Shown piece after piece: positions 18,450-27,485 of a stretch of 64,000 bases of DNA. How positions within the stretch are numbered: position 1 is the first letter of the stretch; every line of letters begins with the position of its first letter. Made by a program: the position numbers and the translations under genes. Under the pieces are notes generated by a model. It was given only the letters and a program-made list of their open reading frames with translations, made no database searches and was not told the origin of the DNA. Source of the stretch: Paraburkholderia kururiensis (GTDB lineage Bacteria; Pseudomonadota; Gammaproteobacteria; Burkholderiales; Burkholderiaceae); contig NZ_CP139965.1 of assembly GCF_034424375.1 (NCBI RefSeq), positions 3,534,001 through 3,598,000 on the forward strand. Direction: 5' to 3'.

Positions 18450-18517
18450 TCGTCTCGCTCCTCGATGATCGCGCGGGCCTTCGCGCGCCGCTTCGATGAC
18501 CTCTTGCCTCTCTTTCC

Positions 18518-18547
18518 GTTGACGTCTGGGGCGCCTCGCGCGTGACA
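18518..18547 (-). promoter_or_regulatory. ECF41-type promoter for the sigma factor gene
   Basis: On the minus strand, TGTCACG (18547-18541), a 16-bp spacer, then CGTCAAC (18524-18518). This agrees with the TGTCACA-N16-CGTC motif I recall for ECF41 sigma factors. It points at the sigma factor gene, so autoregulation is likely. Confidence 0.65.
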
Positions 18548-18567
18548 CCTTCGCGCAAAATTTTTTC

Positions 18568-18597
18568 TGTCACGCGGCGCCGCGCCGGGGCGTCAAC
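18568..18597 (+). promoter_or_regulatory. ECF41-type promoter for clpP
   Basis: On the plus strand, TGTCACG (18568-18574), a 16-bp spacer, then CGTCAAC (18591-18597). Both elements and the spacing are identical to the minus-strand promoter 20 bp away. It ends 34 bp before the clpP start codon, giving a predicted leader of about 25-30 nt. Confidence 0.65.
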
Positions 18598-18631
18598 AGG
18601 GCAGATCACATCCCCTTCCCACGAGGAATTC

Positions 18632-19300
18632 ATGCGCCCGACTTTTCATCTGCCTCACATGCCCTTCGTTTCGTCGTCCGGGCTCGGACTCGTGCCCACC
18701 GTCATCGAGCAATCCGGTCGCGGCGAGCGCGCCTACGACATCTATTCGCGGCTGCTGCGCGAGCGCATCGTGTTCCTGGTGGGACCGGTGAACGAGCAGT
18801 CGGCCAGCCTGATCGTGGCGCAACTGCTCTTCCTCGAGTCCGAGAACCCTGACAAGGATATTTGCTTTTACATCAACTCGCCGGGCGGGTCCGTCTACGA
18901 CGGCCTCGCCATCTACGACACGATGCAGTTCATCAAGCCCGACGTGTCGACGCTCTGCACCGGCTTCGCCGCGAGCATGGGCACCTTTCTGCTCGCCGCG
19001 GGACATCCGGGCAAACGCTACGCGCTACCCAACGCACGCATCATGATTCACCAGCCGTCGGGCGGCAGCCAGGGCACGGCCGCGGACGTGGAGATTCAGG
19101 CGAAGGAGGTGCTGTATCTTCGCGACCAGCTGGATGGGGTGCTGGCCGCGCGCACGGGCCAGACGCTCGAGCAGATCCGCAAAGACACCGATCGCGACAA
19201 CTTCATGTCGGCGAGCGCCGCGAAAACGTACGGCCTGATAGACGATGTACTGAGTTCGCGCGACGCGATCGGCACGATGAAGAGCGATGCACCGGCGTGA
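18632..19300 (+). CDS. clpP: ATP-dependent Clp protease proteolytic subunit (ClpP paralogue)
   Basis: Serine peptidase of 222 residues that forms tetradecameric barrels fed by ClpA or ClpX. The triad is complete: Ser115 in GFAASMGT, His140 in MIHQP, Asp189 in TDRDNF. The oxyanion-hole stretch INSPGGSV is at 81-88. The ATG at 18632 has a GAGGAA site just upstream. It stands alone, without tig or clpX, so it is probably a second ClpP besides the housekeeping copy. It is divergent from an ECF sigma factor that likely controls it. Confidence 0.93.
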   Translation: MRPTFHLPHMPFVSSSGLGLVPTVIEQSGRGERAYDIYSRLLRERIVFLVGPVNEQSASLIVAQLLFLESENPDKDICFYINSPGGSVYDGLAIYDTMQFIKPDVSTLCTGFAASMGTFLLAAGHPGKRYALPNARIMIHQPSGGSQGTAADVEIQAKEVLYLRDQLDGVLAARTGQTLEQIRKDTDRDNFMSASAAKTYGLIDDVLSSRDAIGTMKSDAPA

Positions 19301-19301
19301 T

Positions 19302-19330
19302 GCGTGGCTTGGCGTGGCTTGGCGTGGCCT
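19302..19330. repeat. Three tandem copies of a 10-bp unit (GCGTGGCTTG)
   Basis: Immediately after the clpP stop codon, GCGTGGCTTG repeats about three times, with one change in the last copy. It is a short slippage-type repeat in the clpP 3' untranslated region. Confidence 0.7.
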
Positions 19331-19359
19331 CGCCGAGACCGCCGGGCGCCGTAAACGAC

Positions 19360-19385
19360 AAAGCCCTCCGGGACCGGAGGGCTTT
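19360..19385. terminator. Bidirectional terminator between clpP and sodB
   Basis: AAAGCCCTCC and GGAGGGCTTT form a perfect 10-bp stem with a 6-nt loop, with A/T ends on both strands. It lies between the convergent clpP and sodB genes and can end both transcripts. Confidence 0.85.
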
Positions 19386-19426
19386 CTGCAACGCTACAGC
19401 AACGCTGCAACGGAACGGCAAACGCC

Positions 19427-20008
19427 TTATGCGAAGTTCTTCGCGGCGAAGTCCCAGTTCACGATGTTCCAGAACGCTTCCACGAACTTCGGACGCGCAT
19501 TGCGGTAGTCGATGTAGTACGCGTGCTCCCACACGTCGATGGTGAGGAGCGGCTTGGAATCCGTGGTGAGCGGCGTGGCGGCATTGCTCGTCGAAACGAT
19601 GTCGAGCGAACCGTCGGCCTTCTTCACGAGCCACGTCCAGCCCGAACCGAAGTTCGCGACCGCAGCCTTCGAGAAGGCTTCCTTGAACGCGTCGTAGGAA
19701 CCCCACTTCGCGTTGATCGCGTCGCCCAGCGCGCCGGCCGGTGCGCCACCACCTTGCGGCGAGAGGCCGTTCCAGAAGAACGTGTGATTCCAGATTTGCG
19801 CGGCGTTGTTGAAGATACCGCCCGACGCCTTCTTGATGATCTCTTCCAGCGGCAGGTTCTCGAATTCGGTGCCCGGAATCAGGTTGTTCAGGTTCGTGAC
19901 GTAGGCCTGGTGGTGCTTGCCGTAGTGGAACTCGAGCGTCTCTTCGGACATGTGCGGAGCGAGCGCGTTCTTCGCGTACGGCAGCGGCGGGAGCGTATGT
20001 TGTGCCAT
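19427..20008 (-). CDS. sodB: Superoxide dismutase, Fe type
   Basis: Cytoplasmic superoxide dismutase, 193 residues, the usual length. The metal ligands are His28, His75, Asp158 and His162 (motifs [23 protein letters not shown]). Gln71 in AAQIWNH and the overall sequence match the Fe-specific rather than Mn type. The start [11 protein letters not shown] is canonical; the frame stays open 57 codons further upstream but that part is unlike the family. It follows xseA on the same strand at a distance of 399 bp. Confidence 0.96.
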   Translation of the reverse strand: MAQHTLPPLPYAKNALAPHMSEETLEFHYGKHHQAYVTNLNNLIPGTEFENLPLEEIIKKASGGIFNNAAQIWNHTFFWNGLSPQGGGAPAGALGDAINAKWGSYDAFKEAFSKAAVANFGSGWTWLVKKADGSLDIVSTSNAATPLTTDSKPLLTIDVWEHAYYIDYRNARPKFVEAFWNIVNWDFAAKNFA

Positions 20009-20407
20009 GGTGCTGATCCTTCTCTCGTTTATGGGGAGTCTGCGGATGACGCTGTGGAGCACTGGATTGTAGGCGACTTGGAATAACCCCGCAAACCACG
20101 CGCCTTTTTGTCGAACTTCGTGCGGACAAGTGGCGTAGCCGTCGTAAAAGCTGCTTTCACGCAAGCGGGGCGCGGACAAAAGTGTGTGCCGAACAGCGTC
20201 GGACTGTCGCGACGCGCGCTGTCATCCGGATGTCATTCAACAGCGCGCTGGATGGCGGGACGGCAGCGGGTATCGTCGCGAAAGCGGTCCGCTTCGGAAG
20301 GTGCCGCAAGAAGCGCGCCGCGGTGCTTCGACGTCGGTGCTTCGACGTGCGCCTTTTGCTTCGATTGCTCAAGTGCGCTTTCGATTGCCCCGCAGGGCAT
20401 GAGCCAT
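20009..20407. other. Intergenic region between xseA and sodB, 399 bp
   Basis: No convincing gene. It contains a perfect tandem duplication of a 14-bp unit (CGGTGCTTCGACGT, 20321-20348). A small open frame on the plus strand (20182-20484) runs into xseA and has no recognisable features. The sodB promoter should lie here, but no strong -35/-10 pair stands out. Confidence 0.4.
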
Positions 20408-21808
20408 TCAAAAGCCTTCGGTCAAACGCGGCTGGACGTCGGCCAGCGCAATGTCCGCCGCGCCCTGCGCCAGATGCACCGTGAGCCGCTTGCCGGGCTT
20501 GAGCTGTGCGGGCGAACGCAGTGCCTCGCCGCTTTGCACGTCGAGCAACGCGGCGTATCCGCGCTCCAGCGTGCGCTGTGGGCTCAACACGTCGAGCCGT
20601 GCCGCGAGCGAGGCCACGCGCGCCGTCGCACGCTCGTGCCGGCGCGCAAGCGCGCCGTGAAGCCGCTGGGCAAGCGTGTCGAGCGCCAGCTGTTGCCGTG
20701 CGGGGTCGGGACGGCAACGCTGCCACCGCATCTGCACGAGCGCAAAGCGCGCCTTCGCGTCGCGCACGGGACGCGCGCCCGCCGACGCGAGCCGCACGGT
20801 GAGCTGCTGCAGATGCGTGCGCTGTCGCGCGAGTCGCTCTGCGGGCGACACGAGCCGCCGCGCCAGCCAGTCGAGCTGCTGCGCGCGTCGCTCCATCATG
20901 CGACCGAAACCGCGCGCGAGCATCGCATGCCGATGATCGAGATCGCGCAGCAACAGCACGCGCTGCGGACTCACCAGTTCCGCGGCGGCCGTGGGGGTCG
21001 GCGCGCGGACATCGGCGGCGAAATCGGCGATGGTGAAGTCGGTTTCGTGGCCTACGCCGCTCACCACCGGCAGCGCGCTTGCCGCAATCGCGCGGGCCAG
21101 CACCTCTTCGTTGAAGGCCCACAAGTCTTCGATGGAGCCGCCGCCGCGGCAGACGATCAGCACATCCACTTCGTTGCGCGCGTTCGCGGCTTGCACCATC
21201 GCGGCGAGCTTGTCGGCGGCGCCTGTGCCCTGCACCGGCGCGGGGTACACGATCACCGGCACGTGCGGTGCGCGCCGGCACAAGGTGGTGAGCACGTCGC
21301 GCAACGCGGCCGCCTGCATCGACGTGACCACGCCGATGGCGCGCGGATGCGCGGGCAGCGGCCGCTTGCGTGCGGCATCGAAGAGACCTTCGGCCTCGAG
21401 CTTCGCCTTCAGCTTCAGAAAGGCTTCGTAGAGACGCCCCTGGCCGGTGCGACGCACCGCTTCCACGTTGAGCTGCAATTCGCCGCGCGGCTCGTACATC
21501 GTGACGAGCGCGCGCACTTCGATGCGGTCGCCTTCGCGCGGCATGAACTCGGCGTACTGGGCGCGTCCGCGGAACATGACGCAGCGCATCTGCGCCTGCG
21601 CGTCTTTGATCGAGAAGTACCAGTGGCCGCTCGCGGCGCGCGTGAAGTTCGACACCTCGCCGGACACCCACACCAGAGGAAACGACCGTTCGAGCAGCGT
21701 GCCGATGGCCCGGTTGAGCGCCGAGACCGGCACGACGGCCTCGGTGCCCCCGGGAATCGGCGCGGTGAATGAGCGGTCTGAGGAACGGTCGAAGCTGTCG
21801 GAGTTCAT
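20408..21808 (-). CDS. xseA: Exodeoxyribonuclease VII large subunit
   Basis: Catalytic large subunit of the single-strand-specific exonuclease VII, which trims single-stranded DNA in repair; 466 residues. An N-terminal OB-fold (about 25-125, [26 protein letters not shown]) is followed by the nuclease domain with [15 protein letters not shown], the [14 protein letters not shown] motif and [22 protein letters not shown] split over its core. A coiled-coil-rich C-terminus follows. The ATG at 21808 gives [10 protein letters not shown]; the frame is open for 99 more codons upstream but is not conserved-looking. Confidence 0.95.
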   Translation of the reverse strand: MNSDSFDRSSDRSFTAPIPGGTEAVVPVSALNRAIGTLLERSFPLVWVSGEVSNFTRAASGHWYFSIKDAQAQMRCVMFRGRAQYAEFMPREGDRIEVRALVTMYEPRGELQLNVEAVRRTGQGRLYEAFLKLKAKLEAEGLFDAARKRPLPAHPRAIGVVTSMQAAALRDVLTTLCRRAPHVPVIVYPAPVQGTGAADKLAAMVQAANARNEVDVLIVCRGGGSIEDLWAFNEEVLARAIAASALPVVSGVGHETDFTIADFAADVRAPTPTAAAELVSPQRVLLLRDLDHRHAMLARGFGRMMERRAQQLDWLARRLVSPAERLARQRTHLQQLTVRLASAGARPVRDAKARFALVQMRWQRCRPDPARQQLALDTLAQRLHGALARRHERATARVASLAARLDVLSPQRTLERGYAALLDVQSGEALRSPAQLKPGKRLTVHLAQGAADIALADVQPRLTEGF

Positions 21809-22368
21809 GCGATGAATGAGCGGTTTGCCGCGGTTTTGCCACGGTTTGCGTTTGACTGGCCGCCCAGACGATAGACCGATCGGGCTTGCCGCGTCCAGCA
21901 GGCTGTATGCGAAGCGCAATGTGTCCACATTCCAGGCGGGCTCGCACAGGCCCCGCCGAATACCGTTGCAACGCCAATGAATCCGGCGCAAACCCTTGAT
22001 CTGCAAGGCTTTGCACCTGATTCCAGGCGGGTCGATGCCGATAGAAGGCTTCTCGAACGGGCGTTCCCGGGCAATGGACGGCTGGTTCTCCACAAAGTTG
22101 TCCACAGGCGCTCGCTTGCCGCATCAGGCCGTCGCGCGCTAGAGTGCCGGCTTCGCGGGGACGGATGCGCTGCGCTTCGCGCCCCGCCCCTAGCACTGCG
22201 CGCCCCCCAGCCGCCCGGAGAAATCTCGCCGATGCCAGCAGCCCAGCCCCTCGCATTTCACCTCAGCGCGCCGGCCGCCTTCGTGCGCTCGCAGCAGCAT
22301 GCGCATGACCGCGCGCTTTGCATCGCGCTCCGAGCAGTTCGCGTCGCCCGTACCGCCGCCTGGGTCCG
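21809..22368. other. Divergent intergenic region xseA / lpxK, 560 bp
   Basis: No gene recognised. Three near-copies of CGGTTTGC lie at 21821-21850, and ATTCCAGGCGGG occurs twice (21929-21940 and 22020-22031). Two DnaA-box-like nonamers occur at 22086-22094 (TTCTCCACA) and 22098-22106 (TTGTCCACA), with a weaker GTGTCCACA at 21921-21929. The upstream open frame of xseA covers part of this stretch but has no domain features. Confidence 0.45.
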
Positions 22369-23388
22369 ATGATCGACGGCCTGCGTTCCCGTCTTGAAAG
22401 CCGCGTGAGCCGCGAATGGCAGCGCCGCGGTCCGCTCGCGTGGGCGTTGACGCCGCTCGCGTGCGTCTTCGGCGCCGTGGCCGCGCTGCGACGCGCGGCC
22501 TTTTCCGCAGGCTGGCTGAAAAGCGTGCGTGTGCCGGTGCCGGTCGTCGTGGTGGGCAACGTGACCGTGGGCGGCACCGGCAAAACGCCCACCGTGATCG
22601 CGCTCGTGGAAGCGCTGCGCGCAGCGGGCTTCTCGCCGGGCGTCGTCTCGCGTGGTTACGGCGCGCGCATCGAGCGGCCGACGGCGGTCACCTCCGCGAG
22701 CGCACCAGGCATGGCCGGCGACGAGCCGCTCCTCATCGCGCGCCGCACCGGCGTGCCGGTCTGGGTCTGCCCGGATCGCGTGGCAGCCGCGCAGGCGCTG
22801 TGCGCGGCGCACCGCGACGTCGACGTGATCGTGAGCGACGACGGCCTTCAGCACTATCGCCTCGCGCGCGACGCGGAACTCGTCGTGTTCGACCATCGCC
22901 TGGGCGGCAACGGTTTCCTGCTGCCCGCGGGGCCGCTGCGCGAACCGCTTTCGCGGCACCGCGACGCGACGCTCATCAACGATCCCTACGCACGCACGCT
23001 GCCGGCCTGGCCGAACACGTTCGCCCTCGACCTCGCGCCCGGCGACGCATGGCATCTCGACAATCCCGCCCTGCGCCGGCCGCTCGCGCAGTTCGCCGGA
23101 CAGCGGGTGCTGGCGGCAGCGGGCATCGGCGCGCCGGAGCGCTTCTTCGCCACACTGCGCGCAGCGGGCCTTTCACCGGACACGCGCGCCCTGCCCGATC
23201 ACTACGCGTTCGCGACGAATCCGTTCGTGGACGTGGAAGCCGACGCCATCCTGATCACCGAAAAGGATGCGGTAAAATTGGCGGCCTGGCACGACGCGCG
23301 CATCTGGGTGGTACCCGTCCAGGCTGCGCTCGATCACCGCCTCATCGCACTGGTTGTGGAGAAACTCCGTGGACGCCCGTCTGCTTGA
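22369..23388 (+). CDS. lpxK: Tetraacyldisaccharide 4'-kinase
   Basis: Inner-membrane enzyme that phosphorylates the lipid A disaccharide at the 4' position in the Raetz pathway; 339 residues. An N-terminal hydrophobic helix (about 22-42) anchors it. The P-loop is [12 protein letters not shown], and the conserved [13 protein letters not shown] follows. The start [10 protein letters not shown] fits the family length. Its last 20 bases overlap the GTG of the Trm112-like gene, and kdsB and adk follow, a standard envelope cluster in this group. Confidence 0.95.
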   Translation: MIDGLRSRLESRVSREWQRRGPLAWALTPLACVFGAVAALRRAAFSAGWLKSVRVPVPVVVVGNVTVGGTGKTPTVIALVEALRAAGFSPGVVSRGYGARIERPTAVTSASAPGMAGDEPLLIARRTGVPVWVCPDRVAAAQALCAAHRDVDVIVSDDGLQHYRLARDAELVVFDHRLGGNGFLLPAGPLREPLSRHRDATLINDPYARTLPAWPNTFALDLAPGDAWHLDNPALRRPLAQFAGQRVLAAAGIGAPERFFATLRAAGLSPDTRALPDHYAFATNPFVDVEADAILITEKDAVKLAAWHDARIWVVPVQAALDHRLIALVVEKLRGRPSA

Positions 23389-23569
23389 AATCCTCGTCTG
23401 CCCCATCTGCAAGGGCCCGCTCAGCTACGACCGCGCCGCACAGGAGCTGATCTGCCACGCGGACAAGCTCGCTTACCCCATTCGCGACGGCATCCCCGTC
23501 ATGCTCGTCGACGAAGCACGCCAGACGGTTGAAGGCACGCCCGTCGACCCTGCGGGTCCCGGCGCCTGA
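23369..23569 (+). CDS. Trm112-family zinc-ribbon-like small protein (YcaR-like)
   Basis: Small protein of 66 residues, starting at a GTG inside the end of lpxK ([18 protein letters not shown] is the standard family opening). CPIC is visible, with a single later Cys (ELICH). The family is always near lpxK and kdsB in proteobacteria; its bacterial role is not settled, while eukaryotic Trm112 activates methyltransferases. Confidence 0.9.
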   Translation: MDARLLEILVCPICKGPLSYDRAAQELICHADKLAYPIRDGIPVMLVDEARQTVEGTPVDPAGPGA

Positions 23570-23645
23570 CGTGCCGGCGTCGCGCAGGGCGTTGTGTCGT
23601 TGCGCCTGGTCGTCGTGGTTGTGCGACGGCCTGTCCGACTCGCTG

Positions 23646-23683
23646 ACTTCGGGAAGGGCGCGACACTTCGGGAAGGGCGCGAC
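23646..23683. repeat. Perfect 19-bp tandem duplication
   Basis: ACTTCGGGAAGGGCGCGAC occurs twice without a gap between the Trm112-like gene and kdsB. It looks like a recent slippage or duplication event in the spacer. Confidence 0.8.
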
Positions 23684-23819
23684 GGCAGTTCGCGAGCGGT
23701 CTGACTACACGCTGACGCGTTGCCCGCCGCCCAGGCATCGCCCGATGTAACTGTCTTCGCGCGGCGCTACACGCTGCGCACGCATCCCCACCGTCCTTCC
23801 CTCACTGCCCGTCACACCG

Positions 23820-24620
23820 ATGACCGCTCCCGCCCATCCGTTCATTGCCGTCGTTCCGGCGCGCCTCGCGTCGACGCGTCTGCCCAACAAGCCGCTCGCC
23901 GACATCGGCGGCAAGCCCATGGTGGTGCGCGTGGCCGAGCGTGCGCGGGCGTCGGGCGCAAGCCAGGTGCTGATCGCCTCCGACGCGCAGGCCGTGCTCG
24001 ATGCCGCGCGCAGCCACGGCTTCGAAGCGGTGATGACGCGCCCCGATCATCCCTCGGGCACAGACCGCCTCGCGGAAGTCGCGACGACATTCGGCTGGAG
24101 CGAGGACACGATCGTCGTCAACGTGCAGGGCGACGAACCGCTGATCGATCCCGCGCTGGTGTGCGACGTTGCGTCGCACCTCGCAGCGAATCCGGACTGC
24201 GCCATCGCGACGGCGGCACACCGCATCACCGACCCCGCCGAGATCTTCAATCCGAACGTCGTGAAGGTCGTGCTCGATGCGCGCAGCCTCGCCCTCTACT
24301 TCTCGCGCGCGCCCATTCCGTGGGCACGCGACGCGTGGCAGCCGCACTGGCCCAACGTCGCTGCGATGCCCGCGCCGCCTGCGCCAGCAACGGTGTATCG
24401 ACACATCGGACTCTACGCGTATCGAGCCCGATTCCTGCGCGCCTACCCCGCACTCGCACGCTCGCCCATCGAAGAAGTCGAGGCGCTCGAACAACTGCGT
24501 GCGATGTGGCACGGCGAGCGCATCGCGGTGCTCGTGGCCGCCGACGCGCCGGCGCCCGGCGTGGATACGCCCGCCGATCTCGCCCGCGTTCAGGCGCTTT
24601 TCGGGCTGACAACGCAGTAA
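23820..24620 (+). CDS. kdsB: 3-deoxy-manno-octulosonate cytidylyltransferase
   Basis: Activates Kdo to CMP-Kdo for the LPS inner core; 266 residues, the expected size. The N-terminal nucleotide motif [19 protein letters not shown] is clear, followed by [11 protein letters not shown] and [10 protein letters not shown]. The C-terminal helix region [18 protein letters not shown] ([16 protein letters not shown]) is typical. It lies between the Trm112-like gene and adk. Confidence 0.96.
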   Translation: MTAPAHPFIAVVPARLASTRLPNKPLADIGGKPMVVRVAERARASGASQVLIASDAQAVLDAARSHGFEAVMTRPDHPSGTDRLAEVATTFGWSEDTIVVNVQGDEPLIDPALVCDVASHLAANPDCAIATAAHRITDPAEIFNPNVVKVVLDARSLALYFSRAPIPWARDAWQPHWPNVAAMPAPPAPATVYRHIGLYAYRARFLRAYPALARSPIEEVEALEQLRAMWHGERIAVLVAADAPAPGVDTPADLARVQALFGLTTQ

Positions 24621-24633
24621 GCCATGGCATAAT
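24606..24633 (+). promoter_or_regulatory. Sigma-70 promoter for adk
   Basis: CTGACA (24606-24611) and CATAAT (24628-24633), separated by 16 bp, each match consensus at five of six positions. The -35 overlaps the end of kdsB. It implies an adk leader of about 275 nt, within which I find no supported gene. Confidence 0.6.
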
Positions 24634-24900
24634 CGGACGTTCGCGCGCGCCTTCCCAAGCCTTTGTGCGCCAGGGTTTCCCCGTGTTTTCCGTTGCCCAT
24701 GCCGACGCCCATGCGTGATGCGCCAAGCCTTGCTGCGCCGTCTTCAAGACGTTGCTGCGCGAGGCGGCAGCACCGCCGGTGTCGTACGTGTCGTAGCGGA
24801 GCGCGAGACCCGCACGAAGGAACAGCAGAAAAACGAGGCAAATGCAGGAACGGCATGCGCAAGGCAGGCTGCCCGCATCGCGCCGCAAGAATTCACATAG

Positions 24901-25578
<678 letters not shown>

Positions 25579-25753
25579 GCCGCCGCTCGCCGGTCACAAA
25601 ACAAGTGCCCCGCCGCATCGGTGCGGCGGCGCCGCGGCACGGCGACTTTCCGGCTGCTTTCTCCGATTGTCCCGGCTTGCCGCGCGCGCTGCGCCGCGAG
25701 GCCGGGGACAAAGAACCTGGACACCCCAGGAGAACCCAGGAGGAGCAGCAACG

Positions 25754-26512
25754 ATGGAAATTCGCGACAACGTTTTTCTGATCACCGGCGCAGCATCGGG
25801 TCTGGGCGCAGCCACGGCGCGCCTGATCGCCAACGAGGGCGGCAAAACCGTTCTCGCCGATCTCAATGAAGAAGCCGGCAACGCGCTGGCGAAAGAGCTG
25901 GGCGGCGTGTTCGTCCGGTGCAACGTGGCAAGCGAGGAAGACGGCGAGCGCGCCGTTGCCGCAGCGCTCGCACTGGGCTCGCTGCGCGGGCTCGTGAACT
26001 GCGCGGGCATTGCGCCGGCCGCGAAGACCGTGGGCAAGGACGGCCCGCATCCGCTCGATATCTTCACGAAGACCATTTCGGTCAACCTCATCGGCACCTT
26101 CAACATGATTCGCCTCGCCGCAGCGGCGATGGCGAAGAACGAGCCGAATGCCGCGGGCGAACGCGGAGTGATCGTGAATACCGCGTCGGTGGCGGCGTAT
26201 GACGGCCAGATCGGCCAGGCCGCCTATGCGGCGTCGAAAGGCGGCGTGGTGGGCATGACGCTGCCCGTGGCGCGCGACCTGTCGCGCAATGCCATCCGCG
26301 TCATGACCATTGCACCGGGCATCTTCGAAACGCCGATGCTGCTGGGCATGCCGCAGGAAGTGCAGGACGCGCTCGGCGCGACGGTGCCGTTCCCCTCGCG
26401 ACTCGGCAAACCCGCCGAGTACGCAATGCTCGTCAAGCAGATCTTCGACAATCCGATGCTCAACGGCGAAGTGATTCGCCTCGACGGCGCGATCCGTATG
26501 CAGCCAAAATAA
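25754..26512 (+). CDS. Short-chain dehydrogenase, 3-hydroxyacyl-CoA dehydrogenase type II-like
   Basis: NAD-dependent SDR of 252 residues. The cofactor glycine motif [12 protein letters not shown] is at ~11-22, NCAG at the end of beta-4, and the catalytic Ser-Tyr-Lys are in [11 protein letters not shown] and YAASKGG. The sequence [12 protein letters not shown] and the [19 protein letters not shown] ending are typical of the 3-hydroxy-2-methylbutyryl-CoA / type 2 3-hydroxyacyl-CoA dehydrogenase subgroup. An AGGAGG site precedes the ATG. It probably acts in fatty acid or branched amino acid oxidation. Confidence 0.9.
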   Translation: MEIRDNVFLITGAASGLGAATARLIANEGGKTVLADLNEEAGNALAKELGGVFVRCNVASEEDGERAVAAALALGSLRGLVNCAGIAPAAKTVGKDGPHPLDIFTKTISVNLIGTFNMIRLAAAAMAKNEPNAAGERGVIVNTASVAAYDGQIGQAAYAASKGGVVGMTLPVARDLSRNAIRVMTIAPGIFETPMLLGMPQEVQDALGATVPFPSRLGKPAEYAMLVKQIFDNPMLNGEVIRLDGAIRMQPK

Positions 26513-26545
26513 GCGCGCGACGTAACGCGCGTTCGTCGCGGTTGA

Positions 26546-26588
26546 AAAAAATCCCTCGATGGGGCGAACCCTTGTCGAGGGATTTTTT
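26546..26588. terminator. Bidirectional terminator between the SDR and sirB1-like genes
   Basis: AAAAAATCCCTCGA (26546-26559) and TCGAGGGATTTTTT (26575-26588) form a perfect 14-bp stem with a 15-nt loop and T-runs on both strands. The two flanking genes converge on it. Confidence 0.9.
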
Positions 26589-26633
26589 CTTGCCCGGAGC
26601 GCCTGCGGCTTGCAAGCGCGGCGCTGGCTTCGC

Positions 26634-27485
26634 TCAATCGCCGCCGTGGTTTTCGGTACGCTGCCGCAATTCGTGCAGTTGCGATTCCACGACGGTGGCG
26701 TCCTCCGCGTCGGGCCGCTCGCCCAAGTAGCGTTCGAGGTCTTCGAGCGCCGGCCGCAAATAATCGAGGCGCGCGTAGGCGAAGCCGCGATCGCGCACTT
26801 CCTCGAGACTCTCCGGCAGCAGGATCACGAGCCGCTGCTGTATGCCGAGCAGGCGCTGCCAGCGCTCGGTCTGCAGATACGTCGACTTCAGGTTGTGCAG
26901 CATGCGCGCCACGATCTCGCGCTGCGTAGCCGGCTGCAGCAGCATGCGCAGCGCACGTCCCACCGATTCGCCGGCCTTCGCGACGTAAGGCTCCAGCATC
27001 TCGACCATCTCGGACTCGGACAGCGAGTGTCCGTTGGTCGGGTCGAGCATCACGTCGCCTTCGGGCGTGGACACGCGCAGCAGGAAGTGGCCCGGAAACG
27101 AGACGCCGCGCACGGGCAAATCGAGTTGGGACGCCATTTCCAGATACAGGATGGCAAGCGAAATGGGAATGCCGCGCCGCCGTTTGAGCACCACGTTCAG
27201 ATGGCTGTTATCGGGGTCGTAGTAGTCGTTGAGATTGCAGGCAAAGCCGAGTTCGCGAAAGAAGAAGCGGTTCAGGATGCCCACTTTCTGCCGTACGTCG
27301 GCGCCCTCCGGCAGACGGCGCTTCACGCGCAGAACAAGCTCGTCGATCTCCGCGAGCGTGCCTTGCAGGTCGACGTCCGGATAGGCGTCCTGCGCGATCG
27401 CGAGCGCTGCCTCGGTAAGCGGCAGGCTGTCGTCCTCGGCAACGAGCGCGCTGAAATAATCGAGAACCCGCGTCGTGGTGTTCAC
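26634..27485 (-). CDS. SirB1-family transglutaminase-like protein with TPR-like C-terminus
   Basis: Cytoplasmic protein of 283 residues. The core (about 60-180) is the transglutaminase-like SirB1 domain: NRFFFRELGFACNLNDYYDPDNS, KRRRGIPISLAILYLEM and SFPGHFLLRV. The C-terminus has helical repeats (LDYLRPALEDLERYL). The start is a GTG at 27485, whose GTGA overlaps the murJ stop, so it is co-transcribed behind murJ. The precise role of the family is not established. Confidence 0.9.
   Translation of the reverse strand: MNTTTRVLDYFSALVAEDDSLPLTEAALAIAQDAYPDVDLQGTLAEIDELVLRVKRRLPEGADVRQKVGILNRFFFRELGFACNLNDYYDPDNSHLNVVLKRRRGIPISLAILYLEMASQLDLPVRGVSFPGHFLLRVSTPEGDVMLDPTNGHSLSESEMVEMLEPYVAKAGESVGRALRMLLQPATQREIVARMLHNLKSTYLQTERWQRLLGIQQRLVILLPESLEEVRDRGFAYARLDYLRPALEDLERYLGERPDAEDATVVESQLHELRQRTENHGGD

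Noticed and set aside
18632..19300. Housekeeping clpP of the tig-clpP-clpX cluster
   Set aside because: No tig, clpX or lon nearby; it is alone and divergent from an ECF sigma factor.
20182..20484. 100-codon plus-strand frame between sodB and xseA
   Set aside because: Runs into xseA, has no motif and no convincing ribosome-binding site.
20157..22256. 699-codon minus-strand frame across xseA
   Set aside because: Arg-rich shadow in another frame; xseA has all exonuclease VII motifs.
24715..24900. 61-codon frame before adk
   Set aside because: No family resemblance; it lies in the long adk leader and codon use is not like the neighbouring genes.
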